Notes under the pieces: model-generated
What the model saw: only the letters and a program-made list of their open reading frames with translations
Databases searched by the model: none
Told to the model about the DNA's origin: nothing
Shown here: one piece after another, positions 62,001 through 64,000 of the stretch
Layout of the letters: every line of letters starts with the position of its first letter
Position numbering within the stretch: the first letter of the stretch is position 1
Assembly (NCBI GenBank): GCA_012932295.1
Contig: JAAONU010000014.1
Span: 41,338,770 to 41,402,769, forward strand
Length of the DNA: 64,000 nucleotides
Source: Cyclina sinensis
Lineage: Eukaryota; Mollusca; Bivalvia; Venerida; Veneridae
Direction: 5' to 3'
Position numbers and translations under genes: made by a program

Positions 62001-64000
62001 TTATCAGTGAACAAGATCTCTTCATTTTGAGTCAAATCATTTGGCTCTTAATAGTCTGATTAATACTAAATGAACACAACTGTACTTTAAATACTATTTG
62101 GCTCTTCATTGTATACCTGGAGAAAACTTCGGTTTCTCGTTTGATTGCCCCCTCTCGCTGTCTCACTGCCTCTATCTCCTCCAGTATAGACTGACGTTGA
62201 TTGTATATCTCTTTTTCTTGCATCTAAACAACAATCATCAGAACAAAAATTTTCTTAAAAAATCTAGCTTTAATTTAAACAGTAACTGATAAAACAATGC
62301 CACATTGCTATCATCAAATATAAAACAAGTCCCTTATGTCTGCTTTTTTTCATTGTTTTAGCAAACAATGCATCAGTGCTACTGTGGGGACAGATTATCA
62401 GGGCCACATGTTAGGTTCAAGAGATCAAGTGGTCAGGGTTCAAGGTTTCAGAGATAAAACATAATGAATTTTATTGAGAATATGCCTAGACCATTGACCA
62501 TGTTCAAGGGAATGGTTGTATTTAAGCAACAAAACTTTGATCTAACTCTCTCAACTGACACAGTTAACCAGGACTTTCTAATCTCCAAATAATGGACTAA
62601 CATTTTTCGTGCATATAAATATACATGTACAAGTATCTACATGTATGTTATTTTTCCCTGATACGGAAAGGAATGTCTACTATATCCTCTATGACTGGAG
62701 TGAGGAGAATTTTAATAAGAAAATCAAAGACTGAAATGATGAATTCACATGTACGTTAAAACTTGAATGCCTTTACCTCTTGTTCTCTCTGAAGTCTTTC
62801 TGTTGCATTTCTTTCCCTTACAACCAGAGCATCAAATTTAGCCTGGTAGGTTCTCTCCAACTGCAAGGAAAATGCAAAATTTACATTGTCAAATATAAAC
62901 AATGATTAAATACATTGTATATTACATTCATTATCTGAATTCAATTTCAGATATTTCACAGGTGATATGAAAAACAGTTTCTAGAAACAGCAGAAGTGTC
63001 CTGTTTAGATCTTGCCAGCATAAAAAAAATCAAATACTCAAATGAGATTTCCTAACGAAAAGCATTCTTCGTAGATTCTTTCAAGTATTTTAAAAGGACT
63101 GATACAAGTTGTTCAGAACTGAAAAATACTGTCAAATGTATGCTTGTCACAGTTTATGGTACCTCTTTTCTAGCTTTGTCAAGCTCTCGCCTGAAATTTT
63201 CTTTCTCTTCCAATCGTATCCTTGCCACCTCATCATCTTTCACTCTTGACACCTGTAGATAAACTCCATGTTTAATATATATATTATTTATAACAGAATA
63301 CATACTCACTTATTTGTTTAAAATAACCCCTACTAAACTACAGCTCAAAACCCTTGACAGATGAAACAATTCATTAACTTTTAAAGACAAAAACAATCTC
63401 ACAGAGCAGAAAAATGAGTTTCTACAGTACATGTAATGCTATGGCTCTATCATTGTCAGCTAAAAAGAGACTGCTTTCTTATTGTTAACAGTTATTCTAC
63501 AAATTAAGCTCTGTCTTCTACCTACTTTTTAAATGTCTACATGAAAGTATTTTTCATCAAGAAGTATTCATAAATTCCACCACAGCCTCACCTTATCTCA
63601 GGAATATGGAACCCTTGTCCTTCAGCAGGGTGCCAGAAAAAAGAACAGGGTGCACAATAATGCTGCAAGTAACAATTATTCAAGTCCTCTTTCTTTTCAG
63701 CATAAAACTAACTTACCTCGAGTTTGAGTTCAGTCTTAAACCTCTCTTCTAGCTGCCTCTGAAACTTGAGTAGTCTGTCCTCTAATGCTGTAGCCCCTGT
63801 TCTATACTGCTCCTCTCTCCTCGAACTGAACAGATCATCCAATACATTCATCTTCTCATCTGAAAACAAAAACAATATAAATCAAAATTACAATCAGTCT
63901 GTAAGGTAAGTCTTAGGCCATATGACCATAACTTGTAAATTTCTCTTTCAGCCTTCTGTTCAAACTTATCAGACTGCAGACCTAATGGGCCAAAATCATC
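48196..64000 (-). CDS. OFD1: OFD1-like centriolar coiled-coil protein, 24 exons, 5' end outside window
   Basis: Homologue of OFD1, a centriole and centriolar-satellite protein needed for distal centriole structure and ciliogenesis (family knowledge). Exons in transcript order: 63982-64000 (partial), 63717-63859, 63163-63252, 62777-62860, 62117-62223, 61521-61640, 61218-61291, 59330-59421, 58749-58826, 58282-58349, 57801-57844, 57353-57486, 56717-56831, 56332-56380, 55112-55391, 54377-54482, 53808-53930, 53088-53205, 52435-52562, 52172-52213, 49881-50032, 48950-49075, 48556-48614, 48196-48232. All proposed introns are GT-AG and all phases agree, giving 795 codons plus TGA. Family-like blocks seen in order are EKEIYNQRQ, ALHNEVYRKP, EAQNLEKAY, a Glu/Arg/Lys-rich helix, KKYMELVQQQ and the acidic end DDFNW. 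Most of the protein is charged, heptad-like coiled coil. The N-terminal part, with the LisH motif in relatives, is off the window. A minus-strand AATAAA lies at 48164-48159, too close to the stop to be a convincing poly(A) signal. Confidence 0.93.
52030..52205 (-). repeat. Imperfect tandem duplication at an OFD1 exon/intron border
   Basis: Two copies of a roughly 60-bp segment share GAGAAACAAGGGAGG/CAGAAACAAGGGAAT, then CCACCAC, then CCAGACTACCTCC (minus strand). They differ by one base in length, which changes the frame between copies. Confidence 0.8.
52172..52213 (-). CDS. OFD1: OFD1 small exon with uncertain 3' end
   Basis: The acceptor (TCTACAG) at 52220-52214 is clear and the frame opens with VSIPPSSSQRETRE. 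With the weak donor GTACTC at 52171-52166, the 42-nt exon joins the next exon in frame as TREEEQARIEK. A stronger donor (GTATGT) lies near 52018, but extending to it runs into stop codons in the inherited frame. The region 52030-52205 contains an imperfect tandem duplication of about 60 bp that copies both the exon end and the donor neighbourhood, so alternative splicing or exon decay is possible. Confidence 0.5.
52435..55391 (-). CDS. OFD1: OFD1 low-complexity middle region (5 exons)
   Basis: Exons 55112-55391, 54377-54482, 53808-53930, 53088-53205 and 52435-52562. The 280-bp exon is Asp/Ser/Arg-rich (DDSDYELSQRGRRKARRSK and acidic runs) and ends in KYRLKSLEKEAQ. It joins NLEKAYIDFHYQL, equivalent to the LEKAFRSYH helix of human OFD1. 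The following exons are Ser/Pro-rich (HHMPSPAASPISNARPLSS) and probably disordered. This part is weakly conserved across animals and is identified mainly by order and phase. Confidence 0.85.
52880..52975 (-). other. Eroded tRNA-like (SINE head) relic in an OFD1 intron
   Basis: Minus strand: CCGTGACTAAAGGGTTAGCA resembles a box A region and AGTTTGAACCCTGC a box B region. The anticodon arm is not recognisable. Confidence 0.45.
56332..61291 (-). CDS. OFD1: OFD1 central coiled-coil exons (8 exons)
   Basis: Exons 61218-61291, 59330-59421, 58749-58826, 58282-58349, 57801-57844, 57353-57486, 56717-56831 and 56332-56380. They run from FKVEYQAKFLDRTQ through NEFLNAKLRDMADYAAIKDQ, which matches the LNEKVKEMSDYSLLK region of the human protein, to ALHNEVYRKP, which matches ALENEVYCNP. 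Exon 57353-57486 carries an Arg/Ser/Asp-rich insert (SRHDRSPYDRHRPRSARR) that looks disordered and interrupts the coil. The intron between 59421 and 61218 is the longest in this part (about 1.8 kb). Confidence 0.9.
56560..56640 (-). other. Eroded tRNA-like (SINE head) relic in an OFD1 intron
   Basis: Minus strand: TAGTGACTAGGTAGTGTCAG resembles box A, and AGCTGAGTTCAAACCCAGCT is a box B with a well-paired T arm. The other arms are weak. Confidence 0.5.
58007..58228 (+). repeat. 37-bp tandem repeat, six copies, in an OFD1 intron
   Basis: The unit is ATGCTTCAAGTACAGATCTG followed by TGCTCTTGAGTTTCAAT. It starts at 58007, 58044, 58081, 58118, 58155 and 58192 with only scattered point changes, and ends about 55 bp before the exon at 58282-58349. 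Confidence 0.96.
58976..59040 (-). other. Eroded tRNA-like (SINE head) relic in an OFD1 intron
   Basis: Minus strand: GTGGCTAAGTGGTTTGAGTC resembles the box A region of a Ser/Leu-type tRNA, and GATTTCAAATCACTT the box B. No functional fold. Confidence 0.45.
61521..63859 (-). CDS. OFD1: OFD1 exons for the N-proximal coiled coil (5 exons)
   Basis: Exons 63717-63859, 63163-63252, 62777-62860, 62117-62223 and 61521-61640 encode about 180 residues of unbroken charged coiled coil with no proline. Recognisable segments include KFQRQLEERFKTELKLE, VRERNATERLQREQE and QEKEIYNQRQS. The last corresponds to the EIYAQRQ segment of human OFD1 and is the most diagnostic block of the gene. Donors are GTAAGT, GTACCA, GTAAAG, GTATAC and GTAAGT. 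Confidence 0.92.
63982..64000 (-). CDS. OFD1: OFD1 first visible exon, truncated by window edge
   Basis: The only open frame at the window end reads DDFGPL. The next exon needs one carried-over base, and the only nearby GT that leaves one base is at 63981-63980 (GTCTGC), a weak donor. Joining there gives GPLDEKMNVLDDLF, which lines up with the L-x-EK-...-DD-x-F pattern of human OFD1 just before its coiled coil. The frame also stays open past this donor for about 100 bases, so the exon end is inferred from phase and alignment. Confidence 0.5.

Overview
This is a eukaryotic, AT-rich and gene-poor nuclear window. It has long non-coding stretches, GT-AG introns, tRNA-derived SINEs, Tc1/mariner-type and MITE-type transposons, and at least ten minisatellite or satellite arrays. 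The repeat style, especially a SINE whose 3' end reads GGCGTTAAACCC..., is what I know from marine bivalve molluscs, so a bivalve (possibly venerid-like) is my best inference. No species can be fixed from sequence alone, and there are no operons, Shine-Dalgarno sites or CRISPR loci.

One gene looks functional. From 64000 down to 48196 on the minus strand lie 24 exons of an OFD1 homologue, a centriole/centriolar-satellite coiled-coil protein. Splicing the exons I located gives a continuous frame of 795 codons plus a stop, and every exon length agrees with its phase. The N-terminal part (LisH region in other OFD1 proteins) lies beyond the window edge. Its introns hold a 37-bp minisatellite and three eroded tRNA-like relics. 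One exon near 52.2 kb has an uncertain 3' end inside a local duplication.

Two other protein-coding remnants are broken. At 13267-15126 (minus) is a GT31 beta-1,3-glycosyltransferase-like gene with a signal anchor and catalytic motifs, but with stops and frame changes. At 6207-7565 (plus) is a Crypton-derived DUF3504 tyrosine-recombinase-like gene (ZMYM/QRICH1/KIAA1958 family). It still has a recognisable 260-bp intron, but also three in-frame stops and a frameshift.

Layout: 0-5.5 kb holds a 68-bp identical repeat pair, a SINE with a perfect 13-bp target-site duplication, a 29-bp minisatellite and CTGCT-rich dispersed repeats. The recombinase pseudogene is at 6-7.6 kb. An internally deleted Tc1/mariner element with 29-bp inverted ends is at 9.3-10.5 kb, and the glycosyltransferase pseudogene at 13.3-15.1 kb. 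A 71-bp array (18.5-19.3 kb), a complete SINE with a 14-bp target duplication (20.3-20.6 kb), a 445-bp MITE with perfect 20-bp inverted ends (20.7-21.1 kb) and a 195-bp satellite (23.5-24.8 kb) follow. From 26 to 48 kb there is no recognisable gene. That region holds degenerate arrays, another SINE, a short palindromic insertion with a 9-bp direct duplication, and old diverged duplications recurring at 31, 38 and 42 kb and at 36, 46 and 47 kb. OFD1 fills the remainder. I saw no evidence of a new multi-gene system; the unusual material is in repeat and transposon structure.
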